This document shows, one piece after another, positions 33,938-41,924 of a stretch of DNA of 49,500 nt (the first letter of the stretch is position 1; each line of letters starts with the position of its first letter). The translations under genes and the position numbers were made by a program. Location: the NCBI GenBank assembly GCA_014800385.1, contig JAAVGE010000001.1, forward strand, positions 1 to 49,500, given 5' to 3'. Below the pieces are notes generated by a model that worked only from the letters and a program-made list of their open reading frames with translations, did not search any database and was not told the DNA's origin. The stretch is from Bacteroidales bacterium. GTDB lineage: Bacteria > Bacteroidota > Bacteroidia > Bacteroidales > Muribaculaceae.

Positions 33938-34122
33938 AAGTAGAAGTTGAAAATTATTTTATATTATCAAGTAGATGTTGTTTCTACTTATTTCATTTCT
34001 CTTTTCGGCGCTATTTCGTTTTTTTCATCAGTCGTGTAGTTCACTACACTCCTTCTTCAAAATCAAAATATCACTCGAAAATAGAAACGAACTAAGTATA
34101 AACTAATTTTCAACATCTACTT
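33938..34122. repeat. Long palindromic element B, between divergent genes
   Basis: The ends are AAGTAGAAGTTGAAAATTA (33938-33956) and its inverted copy at 34104-34122 (one mismatch); AAGTAGATGTTG recurs at 33969-33980. The arms are imperfectly complementary throughout. The apex is the 16-base hairpin GTGTAGTTCACTACAC at 34034-34049, flanked by TTTCATCAGTC (34023-34033) and TCCTTCTTCAA (34050-34060). The same core flanks the apex of element A at 9811-9984, but with a different stem. It lies in the 414-base gap 33933-34346 between the LTA-synthase-like gene and rplY. Confidence 0.8.
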
Positions 34123-34220
34123 AAAGCAAAAAAGTGATTACGAACGGGATAAGTCAGCAATCCCTTTCATAAAATTAATATCGTGCAAATATAAATAATC
34201 TGTCAGATTTTACCAAAAAA

Positions 34221-34252
34221 TTTGCCCATTTAAAGAAAAAATCGTATCTTTG
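34221..34252 (+). promoter_or_regulatory. Promoter of rplY-pth-S4 operon
   Basis: TTTG at 34221-34224, a 20-base spacer and TATCTTTG at 34245-34252: an ideal match. The leader to the rplY ATG is about 88 nt and has no recognised structure. Confidence 0.85.
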
Positions 34253-34346
34253 CACCGCTTTTTAAGCATAAACCCAATCGTGTGATGGGAAATTAAGGAG
34301 CAAAAACAATCAACTTAATTTTGAGTAACACAAATTTCAAAACAAA

Positions 34347-34997
34347 ATGAAAACATTCAAACTTGCAGCCGAACCCCGTACAGACCTCGGCAAAAAAGCA
34401 GCGAAAACACTTCGCAGCGAAGGTAAAATTCCCGTAGTTCTCAACGGTGGCGAACCTTTCGACCTTCCTTTCAACGGCACCCTCAAACCCGGTGAAAAAC
34501 TGGTTGAAATCGGCAACAACAAGGCAATGATCACTACCGATCTTACCGTAACTGCTGACGCTGTCCGCAAACTCATCTATACTCCCGACATCTTCGCTAT
34601 CGAACTCACCTTCAACGGCGAAACCAAAATGGCGGTTCTCAAAGAACTTCAGTTCGATCCCGTTAAGGATACCCTCCTCCACATGGATCTTCTCGAAGTA
34701 AACGACAAGAAACCCGTTGTTATCGAAGTACCCGTTAAACTTGAAGGTCACGCAGAAGGTGTTAAAGCCGGTGGTAAACTGAGCCTCTCAATGAAGAAAA
34801 TCAAAGTTAAAGCCATCTACACCGCTATCCCCGAACGCGTTGTCATCAACGTTGACAACCTCGGTCTTGGCAAAACAATGCAGATCGGTGATCTTCACTT
34901 TGAAGGTCTTGAACTGGTTAACGCTAAAAACGCTGTTGTTTGCGCAGTTCAACTCACCCGTGCCGCCCGTGGTGCTCAGGCAGCCGCTTCCAAATAA
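34347..34997 (+). CDS. rplY: 50S ribosomal protein L25/general stress protein Ctc
   Basis: A 216-residue CTC/TL5-type L25. The N-terminal 5S-rRNA-binding beta-barrel (about 1-95: RTDLGKKAAKTLRSEGKIPVVLNGG) is followed by the C-terminal TL5 domain (about 100-205: LLHMDLLEVNDKKPVVIEVPVKLEGHAEGVKAGGKL, broken here for length). E. coli L25 has only the first domain. The protein ends in an Ala-rich tail (RGAQAAASK). It is first of three genes, followed 12 bases later by pth, a pairing seen widely in bacteria. Confidence 0.95.
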   Translation: MKTFKLAAEPRTDLGKKAAKTLRSEGKIPVVLNGGEPFDLPFNGTLKPGEKLVEIGNNKAMITTDLTVTADAVRKLIYTPDIFAIELTFNGETKMAVLKELQFDPVKDTLLHMDLLEVNDKKPVVIEVPVKLEGHAEGVKAGGKLSLSMKKIKVKAIYTAIPERVVINVDNLGLGKTMQIGDLHFEGLELVNAKNAVVCAVQLTRAARGAQAAASK

Positions 34998-35009
34998 TAA
35001 CATCAGAGC

Positions 35010-35573
35010 ATGAAATATCTGATTGTTGGGCTTGGAAATATCGGTGACGAATACCGCAACACACGCCACAACATAGGATTTAAAGTATTGGATGCCTTTG
35101 CCGAGGCATCCAATATTTCTTTTTCCACGGAACGTTATGGCGATGTGGCGCGTATGCGACTGAAAAACAAGCAACTCGTGTTGCTGAAGCCCTCTACCTA
35201 CATGAACCTTAGCGGTAACGCCGTGCGTTATTGGAAAGATAAGGAAAACATTGCCGTCGACCACATCCTGGTGGTTGTCGACGATCTGGCATTGCCCTTC
35301 GGTGCAATCCGTCTGAAACCCTCCGGAAGCGATGCAGGTCACAATGGGTTGAAAAATATTGCCGAGATGCTCGGCACACAGGCATATCCCCGTCTCAGAT
35401 TCGGCATTGGCAACGACTTTCCCCGAGGTGGCCAGATTGACTACGTGTTAGGAAACTTCACCCTTGACCAACGTCAGCAACTGCCAACACGAATTGACGT
35501 TGCCATTGACGCAATCAAAGCCTTCTGCCTGTCGGGAATGCAATTCGCAATGTGTAATTTCAACAATAAATAG
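35010..35573 (+). CDS. pth: Peptidyl-tRNA hydrolase
   Basis: A 187-residue enzyme that frees tRNA from drop-off peptidyl-tRNA. The catalytic His20 sits in [17 protein letters not shown] supplies the conserved Asn, and [24 protein letters not shown] carries the Asp and second Asn of the active site. Length and order are standard. It lies between rplY (12-base gap) and an S4-domain gene (6-base gap), so it is co-transcribed with both in a translation quality-control cluster. Confidence 0.96.
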   Translation: MKYLIVGLGNIGDEYRNTRHNIGFKVLDAFAEASNISFSTERYGDVARMRLKNKQLVLLKPSTYMNLSGNAVRYWKDKENIAVDHILVVVDDLALPFGAIRLKPSGSDAGHNGLKNIAEMLGTQAYPRLRFGIGNDFPRGGQIDYVLGNFTLDQRQQLPTRIDVAIDAIKAFCLSGMQFAMCNFNNK

Positions 35574-35579
35574 TCCGTT

Positions 35580-36023
35580 ATGGCGAAATCAGAAGTCAGA
35601 ATTGACAAGTGGCTGTGGGCTGTAAGAATCTTTAAAACCCGCACCATAGCAACAGAAGCGTGCAAGAAAGGACGTGTGACAATGGGTGACTCGCAAGTTG
35701 CCGTGAAGCCCAGCCGTACCATTAAGGTTGGCGACATCATCAACGTGCGCAAACCTCCCGTAACCTACTCCTTCCGTGTACTTGCACTGACCGAGAACCG
35801 TCTGGGCGCGAAACTTGTGCCTGATTACATGGAGAACATCACTCCGAAATCAGAACTCGACCTTCTGGAAATTGTCAAAATCAACGGATTTATTGACCGC
35901 CGCAAAGGTCTCGGCCGTCCTACCAAACGTGAGGGACGCGACCTTGCCCGCTTCACCGAAGAAGCATACGACAGCACCTGGGACTTTGATTTTGATGATG
36001 ACGATTTTGATGATGAAGAATAA
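35580..36023 (+). CDS. S4-domain RNA-binding protein, Hsp15-like
   Basis: A 147-residue protein starting KSEVRIDKWLWAVRIFKTRTIATEACKKGRVTMG, the S4 RNA-binding fold typical of Hsp15 (HslR). In E. coli, Hsp15 binds free 50S subunits that carry peptidyl-tRNA, which fits the neighbour pth. A basic middle section (RRKGLGRPTKREGRDL) precedes a strongly acidic C-terminus rich in Asp (about residues 135-147). The acidic tail is lineage-specific. It is the third gene of the rplY operon, followed by a strong terminator. Confidence 0.9.
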   Translation: MAKSEVRIDKWLWAVRIFKTRTIATEACKKGRVTMGDSQVAVKPSRTIKVGDIINVRKPPVTYSFRVLALTENRLGAKLVPDYMENITPKSELDLLEIVKINGFIDRRKGLGRPTKREGRDLARFTEEAYDSTWDFDFDDDDFDDEE

Positions 36024-36079
36024 CAGACCGACATTCAAATCACAGCATCATAAACATGGGACTGTGTCAAAATGAACTT

Positions 36080-36119
36080 CACCCCAAAAGTTGGACAAGA
36101 AAACTTTTGGGGTGCTTTT
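36080..36119 (+). terminator. Terminator of the rplY-pth-S4 operon
   Basis: CACCCCAAAAGTT (36080-36092) pairs perfectly with AACTTTTGGGGTG (36102-36114) around a 9-base loop and is followed by CTTTTTT. It lies about 57 bases after the stop and inside a possible mobile element. Confidence 0.85.
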
Positions 36120-36156
36120 TTATGTGTTGTACGTTCATGGATAGTGATGTATATTT

Positions 36157-36234
36157 GGCGGATGCTCCAGGGAGCATCCCTACCCTCTTGACAATCAACA
36201 CATTAGCCCTGTAGGGCCGCTCCATGGAGCAGCC
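36157..36234. repeat. Paired REP-like palindromic repeat, copy 2
   Basis: GGATGCTCC/GGAGCATCC (36160-36168, 36171-36179) ending CCCTACC, then GTAGGGCCGCTCCATGGAGC (36211-36230) ending AGCCGC. The plan and key words (TTTGGCGGATG, CCCTAC, GTAGGG, CCGC) match copy 1 at 27684-27803. Confidence 0.75.
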
Positions 36235-36350
36235 GCATAATCCTGTATACAGCGAGGATGCGCCTATTTTGACACACCCTCATTGTTTATATTAGTGACA
36301 ACTACTCCGGTGAAGCCCGTAAATCTTCCTTTCAAAAAGTTTGTAAAAAA

Positions 36351-37151
36351 TCAGATGATGTTCTCTCGTCGGTATGACCTGATATAATGCCATCCTTTTG
36401 GAGCCACGGGTGGATTAACCTCCTTAAAAAAATCCCCTCTATGACCATTATACCGCTCTGTTTCAAAGAAATGTGACATTCCGATAGCAGAGTCAAGCAG
36501 GGACAACCCGCTTTTTCGTAGATAATAGAAATGAACGGTATGGTCAGTGACCAATGCGCGCCACGGCTGAGAATTAACCGATGAGGGAGCGAGGCGCATC
36601 ATTTCAAGCGGTTCGCCGAAACCATCATCCTGATTCAATCCGGTTGAGAAATCACCTTTGAAGAAAAGAGATTGAAACGGTTTTCGGTTTTGGCTGCGCA
36701 TCACAAAACGGGTCAGACTCTCCCGCAAACTTTTACCGGCTGCCTCTCCTACAGGCGACACGATTTTCAGTTTCTCACCATCGGGCCACACCTGACCCTT
36801 ATCAAAGTCCGATCCGCGGAATGTTCCCCCTATCCAGCATGTGCCGAGACCCATGGCGGTCGCTTGCAAAACCACCTGCTCAAAGCGGAAACCTGCCGAA
36901 AGTACCGACTCCTCATCGTCAGAATATGCCAGAAGAAAGTAATCCGACGCTCCACGTATAACACCGTATGTGCCGGGGCGATATTCACCTTTGAGTTCAA
37001 AAGAGTTCAGCCGTATGGTCACATCTCCCCCAAACGGACTATAACTGCCGGCTATAGCCCCCTTCAGTTGATCTATCTCCTCAGGAGTCAGACCCCTGCC
37101 GTTATAACTTCTTACGGAACGACGTTGTTTGATTGCTTCAAGTATATTCAT
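36351..37151 (-). CDS. Nitroreductase family protein (TM1586-type)
   Basis: A 266-residue flavin-binding oxidoreductase-like protein. The N-terminus MNILEAIKQRRSVRSYNGRGLTPEEI is the FMN-binding opening of nitroreductases. AGFRFEQVVLQATAMGLGTCWIGG and LAPSSVNSQPWRALV are the other FMN contacts. Unlike classic members (about 200 residues), the fold is a fused double form, as in the TM1586-type family, so it may act as a monomer. The substrate is unknown. Its start overlaps the end of the GrpB-like gene by 14 bases, so the two are co-translated. Confidence 0.88.
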   Translation of the reverse strand: MNILEAIKQRRSVRSYNGRGLTPEEIDQLKGAIAGSYSPFGGDVTIRLNSFELKGEYRPGTYGVIRGASDYFLLAYSDDEESVLSAGFRFEQVVLQATAMGLGTCWIGGTFRGSDFDKGQVWPDGEKLKIVSPVGEAAGKSLRESLTRFVMRSQNRKPFQSLFFKGDFSTGLNQDDGFGEPLEMMRLAPSSVNSQPWRALVTDHTVHFYYLRKSGLSLLDSAIGMSHFFETERYNGHRGDFFKEVNPPVAPKGWHYIRSYRRENII

Positions 37152-37695
37152 TTCTTGCCTGTTTTAATACTCTCTTAACGAAATCTGTTTTAGCATCGGT
37201 ATAACCATCCCTGTCATTTTTGTACAATGGGAGCAAACCGAGTTTAAGCCGTTGATATTCATCTGCCGTATCGGGATGAGCATTCAAGTAGTCCCGAAAC
37301 AAAATCTGGTTATCATCGCCGGTAAGGCGAAAATGTATATGAAACACCTTTTCCGCGTAGCCGGTAGGCGTATAACCCTTATTAAAACTCATTACCGAAC
37401 TACTCTCCGACATACAGATATACCCGTTGCGCTCCATAACACTCCTGATATCGCTCCAACTCTCATTAGTATCCGTAAGAAGAAGCAAATCAACTATAGG
37501 TTTGGCATAAATCCCTTTCACGGCAGTACTGCCTATATGATGCATTGACTCAACCGAATCTCCCAAAAGTTGATACAACGACTCGATTTCACTTTCAGCC
37601 CACTTGCTCCATTCCGGATTATATGGCTCCAGAGTTATAGGAAAAAGTTCCCATAACTCCTTAAGTGACAAATCTTTCAGGCTTCTATTCTCCAT
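37138..37695 (-). CDS. GrpB family nucleotidyltransferase-like protein
   Basis: A 185-residue protein of the GrpB family (UPF0157), related to the nucleotidyltransferase superfamily. Recognisable are ITLEPYNPEWSKWAESEIESL, HHIGSTAVKGIYAKPIVDLLL (the GS motif and acidic residues) and FHIHFRLTGDDNQILFRDYLNAHPD. Functions in the family are poorly known; some members are fused to dephospho-CoA kinase. The ATG at 37695 was preferred; a GTG at 37707 is also open. It is first of a two-gene unit with the nitroreductase, which it overlaps by 14 bases. Confidence 0.88.
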   Translation of the reverse strand: MENRSLKDLSLKELWELFPITLEPYNPEWSKWAESEIESLYQLLGDSVESMHHIGSTAVKGIYAKPIVDLLLLTDTNESWSDIRSVMERNGYICMSESSSVMSFNKGYTPTGYAEKVFHIHFRLTGDDNQILFRDYLNAHPDTADEYQRLKLGLLPLYKNDRDGYTDAKTDFVKRVLKQARNEYT

Positions 37696-37767
37696 ACGCC
37701 GACACACAAGTCAAATAATTCCGATACGTTAATTTATACTATATGTACAAACAGATAAATATCACTG

Positions 37768-37775
37768 CAAATATA
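37768..37775 (-). promoter_or_regulatory. Putative -7 element for the GrpB-nitroreductase pair
   Basis: TATATTTG on the minus strand, 72 bases before the ATG at 37695. No good -33 element is seen in this very AT-rich 200-base divergent region. Confidence 0.5.
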
Positions 37776-37859
37776 CTTAATATTTCAATAAACGAGAAAT
37801 TACTAAGTTAATCAACGTTAATTAGCGTTAAAGAATTAAAGATAATACCAAATGTTTCT

Positions 37860-37867
37860 TATATTTG
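37860..37867 (+). promoter_or_regulatory. -7 element for the TonB-dependent receptor operon
   Basis: TATATTTG, 28 bases before the ATG at 37896. The -33 region is AT-rich without a clear TTTG. Confidence 0.6.
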
Positions 37868-37895
37868 CCAAACCAAATCTAAACCATCATTATCT

Positions 37896-40604
37896 ATGAT
37901 TATCGTTTTCAGGAGATCAATTCTTCTCATTTTATTTATTCTTCAGGCAGCCATACTGTCGGCACAGATAACAATAACCGGCAAAGTGACAGATGCTGAC
38001 AATGGAGAAACCATTCCCGGCGTAAGCGTCACCGTTGGCAAAGCCGGCACATTTACCGACATACGGGGTCACTACACCCTCACCATAAACACTCCCAATG
38101 AATCACCCCTCACCATTACCTATAAATTTCTGGGATATATGACAAAGGAAGTGACTCCGCGGACAATGACATCGCAGACCATCAATGTGGCGTTGCAGTC
38201 CGACCAGAAACTGCTCAGCGAAGTAGTCGTAAACGGACAACCCTACGACTTCGGTGTGAAAAGTCCGCAGATGGGAGCCGTGGCGGTGACAAACGTACAG
38301 ATAAAGAATCTCCCCGTGGTGTTCGGCGAGCCGGACCTGCTAAAAACACTTCAGACCACTCCGGGCGTACAGTCAGGTAAATCAGGCAACGCCGGAATCA
38401 TGGTGCGAGGCGGCAACTTTGACCAGAACAACCTCATGGTCGACGGTGCCTCACTCTATTCCAGCGAGCACATGCGCGGATTCATCTCAGCAATCAACCC
38501 CGACATCGTCTCCACTCTGGCTTTCTACCGCGGAGCCTTCCCTGCAAAATATTCCGGACGACTGTCAGGGATAATCGATGTATCAGCCAAGGAAGGAGAT
38601 TTCTACAACTACCACGGAGAGATGTCGGTTGGAGCAGCGATGGGACGCGTCAATGTATCCGGGCCTATCCTGAAAGGTACTACTTCATTCGCCGTGGCAG
38701 CCCGTATGTCATATTTCGGTCTGATCTACCAGAAAGTGGTTCAGGACCATTATGACAAAATCAATCAGGAGTGTCCCTACTCCAACATGGAGTTCTGGGA
38801 TGTGAATGCAAAAATTGTACACAAATTCAGCGAGAATGACAAACTCTCGGTAACATTCGTCAAAGACCACGACAAGCAGGATATACCCTCACGAACGGCC
38901 AGCGTTGACACTAAATCCACACGCTATTACATTGATAAAAACGGCACGGGATATACCTCTACAGACGCACCGATTAATGATGTCACATGGGTTGGGCAGT
39001 CCACTTCAATGAACTACTCCAAACCTATGGGTGACGAAACATGGTGGGGCAACACACTGGCTTCAATGAACTACATGCACCGATGGGACAACAGCGATAA
39101 AAACCTGAGTGTGACCGCAGCCTTTTCAGAGTATCAGTACGAACGTACTCAGGCGGGAGTCCAGAAGTCGGAAAACTTCATAACATACAACGAGCCATAC
39201 GACAAAATCTATAACGACAGTATCGTCACCTCATACAACGAGCAATCCACACTTGCGAATATCTCCAAAGTGAGGAATCTGCGGTTGGCAGCCACAATGA
39301 ATCACCCCTTGGGCGAAAACAATAAACTGGTCTACGGACTGGAGTTCCGTCAGGGATGGTTTGACCCGGGTCGTCACATAAAGTCCTACGTTGAGGATTA
39401 CAAAAACTGGAGCATCTTTGACAGCGACGGAACAATACTTGTAGACCATCGCGACGAGATGACGATCACAGATACAGACTCCATACTCGGTTCAAGCCAC
39501 CGTCTGAGTTCATTCAACCTCTTTCTAAGCGATGAAATCCGCTACAACCGCTTCAGCGCCAACGTCGGGGTGAATCTGGCTCTGTACAAAACACCGGGCA
39601 AGACTTACTTCTATCCCGAACCTCGAGTGGCAATGAGTTATATGATAACAAACAACACATCCATCAAAGGATCGGTCATGCAGGTTTCACAGGCCGAACG
39701 TCTGCTCTCCTCCGTATCACTTGTGTCACCCAACGACATCTGGGTTCCCGCCACCGACTCCGTTCCCCCGATGCGTTCTACCCAGTTCGGACTTTCAGTC
39801 AACCATCAGTTCCCCCTCGGCATAGACCTGTCAGTCGAAGGTTATTATAAGACCATCAAAGGTAACATAGACTATCTGGAAGGTACAGACTTCAACAGCC
39901 TCAGCAGCAGATGGGAAAACCAGGTAACCATAGGCAAATCCCGCTCCTACGGTGTAGAGGTTCTTCTGCAGAAATTCTCAGGGGCTACCAACGGCTGGAT
40001 TTCATACACCTGGTCACGAGCCTTTGACAAATTCGATGCACCCGGCAGAGCCATATCAAACGGTGTAGAGATTCCCGCACTGGCCGATCGCCCGCACAAC
40101 CTGTCGGTCAACATATCTCAACGCTGGTGGGGCATACCGAACCACCCTCGTAACCATTTCGACGTGTCACTGCTGTTCAAATATATGTCAGGACGACGAG
40201 TTACCATACCCGACCACACATCCTATTCCGGCATGATAAGCGTGGCTGACCACTACACTTCAATACTGGGTTGGGCTTCGGATACCCATCTGGGCTCCTG
40301 GACCGGCGAACACGGACATATAACAGTGCCGTCCGATGCCTTTGACCTGTACATGCGCTTCAACGGCTACTCACAACGTTACAACTACGTGCTCCCCTAC
40401 GAGATGAGCCTTGACATGAACATTTCGTTCACCATGTGTCACCGCACAGGCGAAAGCAAGATTTCTGTTGGAGCGACCAACATTCTTAACCGCAAAAACG
40501 TGTCAAACGTTTATATGTCGCAATTTGCCGATGGCAAGCGCGTTCTTGTCGGTGTTTGCGACTTCCCCATCACCCCATCCATTTCCTACACCTACTCATT
40601 CTAA
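37896..40604 (+). CDS. TonB-dependent outer-membrane receptor with carboxypeptidase-regulatory-like N-domain
   Basis: A 902-residue receptor. It has a signal peptide (about 1-23, ending LSAQ), then a CarboxypepD_reg-like domain (ITITGKVTDADNGETIPGVSVTVG to about 110), the plug (about 120-230: VFGEPDLLKTLQTTPGVQSGKSGNAGIMVRG, broken here for length) and a 22-strand barrel ending in Phe (SISYTYSF). This is the smaller, non-SusC receptor class. It imports an unknown ligand with energy from TonB-ExbBD. A DUF4249 lipoprotein gene starts 5 bases after the stop, a common Bacteroidetes pair. No sigma/anti-sigma genes are next to it. Confidence 0.95.
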   Translation: MIIVFRRSILLILFILQAAILSAQITITGKVTDADNGETIPGVSVTVGKAGTFTDIRGHYTLTINTPNESPLTITYKFLGYMTKEVTPRTMTSQTINVALQSDQKLLSEVVVNGQPYDFGVKSPQMGAVAVTNVQIKNLPVVFGEPDLLKTLQTTPGVQSGKSGNAGIMVRGGNFDQNNLMVDGASLYSSEHMRGFISAINPDIVSTLAFYRGAFPAKYSGRLSGIIDVSAKEGDFYNYHGEMSVGAAMGRVNVSGPILKGTTSFAVAARMSYFGLIYQKVVQDHYDKINQECPYSNMEFWDVNAKIVHKFSENDKLSVTFVKDHDKQDIPSRTASVDTKSTRYYIDKNGTGYTSTDAPINDVTWVGQSTSMNYSKPMGDETWWGNTLASMNYMHRWDNSDKNLSVTAAFSEYQYERTQAGVQKSENFITYNEPYDKIYNDSIVTSYNEQSTLANISKVRNLRLAATMNHPLGENNKLVYGLEFRQGWFDPGRHIKSYVEDYKNWSIFDSDGTILVDHRDEMTITDTDSILGSSHRLSSFNLFLSDEIRYNRFSANVGVNLALYKTPGKTYFYPEPRVAMSYMITNNTSIKGSVMQVSQAERLLSSVSLVSPNDIWVPATDSVPPMRSTQFGLSVNHQFPLGIDLSVEGYYKTIKGNIDYLEGTDFNSLSSRWENQVTIGKSRSYGVEVLLQKFSGATNGWISYTWSRAFDKFDAPGRAISNGVEIPALADRPHNLSVNISQRWWGIPNHPRNHFDVSLLFKYMSGRRVTIPDHTSYSGMISVADHYTSILGWASDTHLGSWTGEHGHITVPSDAFDLYMRFNGYSQRYNYVLPYEMSLDMNISFTMCHRTGESKISVGATNILNRKNVSNVYMSQFADGKRVLVGVCDFPITPSISYTYSF

Positions 40605-40609
40605 CCATT

Positions 40610-41788
40610 ATGAAAATACGTAACCTTTTCAACATAGCAATACCTTCTCTCCTAACGATATTCTGCTCATGCGAGACATTTCTGCCTGATCCCGGAGAAC
40701 AGAATAAGGAGAACATACAGATTGTGGCATCATCACTCGTATCCTGCGGCGACACAATAGGTGTACGCCTGGCATATACGGAGTCATTCAACGATAAAGT
40801 GACGGAAGTGTACACCGACCGCAGCATGCTGCTTCGTGCCCTGATGTTCCCTGACACGACCAAATATCCCCTCGATAAAGAATTGATGAAGAAGTACTAC
40901 GACGAACTGCTTCTGCGAGTGGGGAAAGTGGAGATAACCACCGGCAGCGGGGAGCGCCTTCCTATGGAATTCAATCCTAAGAGTTGCTATTTTGAGTGCC
41001 CGCATAAGTTTATCCCCGGCGAACGTCTGGAACTGTCGGCCAATGTATCATCACGCGAAGGGAAATCGCTGAACATCCATTCAACCACCACCGTACCCGG
41101 CTGGAAACCTGAGGCCGAACTGATTGACTGTGTGAGGCTGTATCGCAAGACAGAGGAGCGCGAGGACCTTGCTCTGCGTGAGTTCACAAATGACTCTGTT
41201 TATCAACTGAAGATATTATTGAAAGACTCTTCACCCGACCTTCACTGCTACAGAATCAAGGTTCAGGGAGTAAGTTACAATTATGAAGGGGACTCCTCAT
41301 TGATTAATATCAGCAGTAATTTGTTTGCGCCGCCGGTTGTAACGTACATGCCTGACAACTATGTGTCATGGACCGATGCGTTTTTCACCTCAGACCCGCT
41401 GCTTTATGATGCAAACATATCAAGACCGTTCGGAGCATGGCAAGCCTACACCACCGATGTATTCACCAACCGCCAGTTCAAAGGGGGGAGTTATGTGCTG
41501 ACAGTGCAGACACGCTACCCCTACACCTCCTATAACAGCATGAACAAGCGGCGTTTCTTACAGGTTCAGTTGGAGCCTATATCGGTTGACCTGATGAACT
41601 ACCTTTCGTCACTTTACAAAATACGAACACTCACCAACGATTACTTTTCCGAGCCGGCGTCATTGGCATCGAATATCTCGGGAGGTGTCGGTGTGTTCGG
41701 CTCAATCGGCGAACCGCTCACAATCCGCTACTGGTTCCCCGGCGAGGAAGATCCCAACTACCCCGCTGCAGAGAGTCAGAGAAAGTAA
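40610..41788 (+). CDS. DUF4249 domain lipoprotein
   Basis: A 392-residue lipoprotein (MKIRNLFNIAIPSLLTIFCSC, lipobox Cys at about 19-21). The start at 40610 was chosen because an earlier in-frame start (40556) would lie within the receptor gene and hide the signal. It starts NIQIVASSLVSCGDTIGVRLAYTES, typical of DUF4249, a beta-rich Bacteroidetes family encoded next to TonB-dependent receptors. It probably forms a surface-exposed partner that binds the ligand or lids the receptor, by analogy with SusD; this is inference. There is no catalytic motif. A 136-base gap with a new promoter separates it from the penicillin-binding protein. Confidence 0.88.
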   Translation: MKIRNLFNIAIPSLLTIFCSCETFLPDPGEQNKENIQIVASSLVSCGDTIGVRLAYTESFNDKVTEVYTDRSMLLRALMFPDTTKYPLDKELMKKYYDELLLRVGKVEITTGSGERLPMEFNPKSCYFECPHKFIPGERLELSANVSSREGKSLNIHSTTTVPGWKPEAELIDCVRLYRKTEEREDLALREFTNDSVYQLKILLKDSSPDLHCYRIKVQGVSYNYEGDSSLINISSNLFAPPVVTYMPDNYVSWTDAFFTSDPLLYDANISRPFGAWQAYTTDVFTNRQFKGGSYVLTVQTRYPYTSYNSMNKRRFLQVQLEPISVDLMNYLSSLYKIRTLTNDYFSEPASLASNISGGVGVFGSIGEPLTIRYWFPGEEDPNYPAAESQRK

Positions 41789-41857
41789 CAGAAACAGTAA
41801 TCCGCACATCTTAACATTTTTTCATAATAAACCCTCTGCAATATGTAGGAAAGTTCG

Positions 41858-41865
41858 TAAATTTG
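41858..41865 (+). promoter_or_regulatory. -7 element for the penicillin-binding protein operon
   Basis: TAAATTTG, 60 bases before the ATG at 41925. The -33 region is not convincing. No terminator is seen after the DUF4249 gene, so read-through from that operon is possible. Confidence 0.5.
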
Positions 41866-41924
41866 TTGTTTAAACCGATCGGCACATTTTGTGTCATTTT
41901 AAAAAGCATGTAATCAACAAAGAT

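Larger units (their letters stand above)
36063..36276. repeat. 214 bp element with 11 bp terminal inverted repeats
   Basis: TGTGTCAAAAT at 36063-36073 is matched by its exact inverted copy at 36266-36276. Inside lie the terminator of the rplY operon (36080-36119) and a paired REP-like repeat (36157-36234). The left end (TGTGTCAAAATGAACTTCACC) resembles ends of Bacteroidales insertion sequences as I remember them, so this may be an IS remnant or a MITE. No coding sequence is inside. Together with 36277-36350 (nothing recognised) it makes up the 327-base gap before the nitroreductase. Confidence 0.55.
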
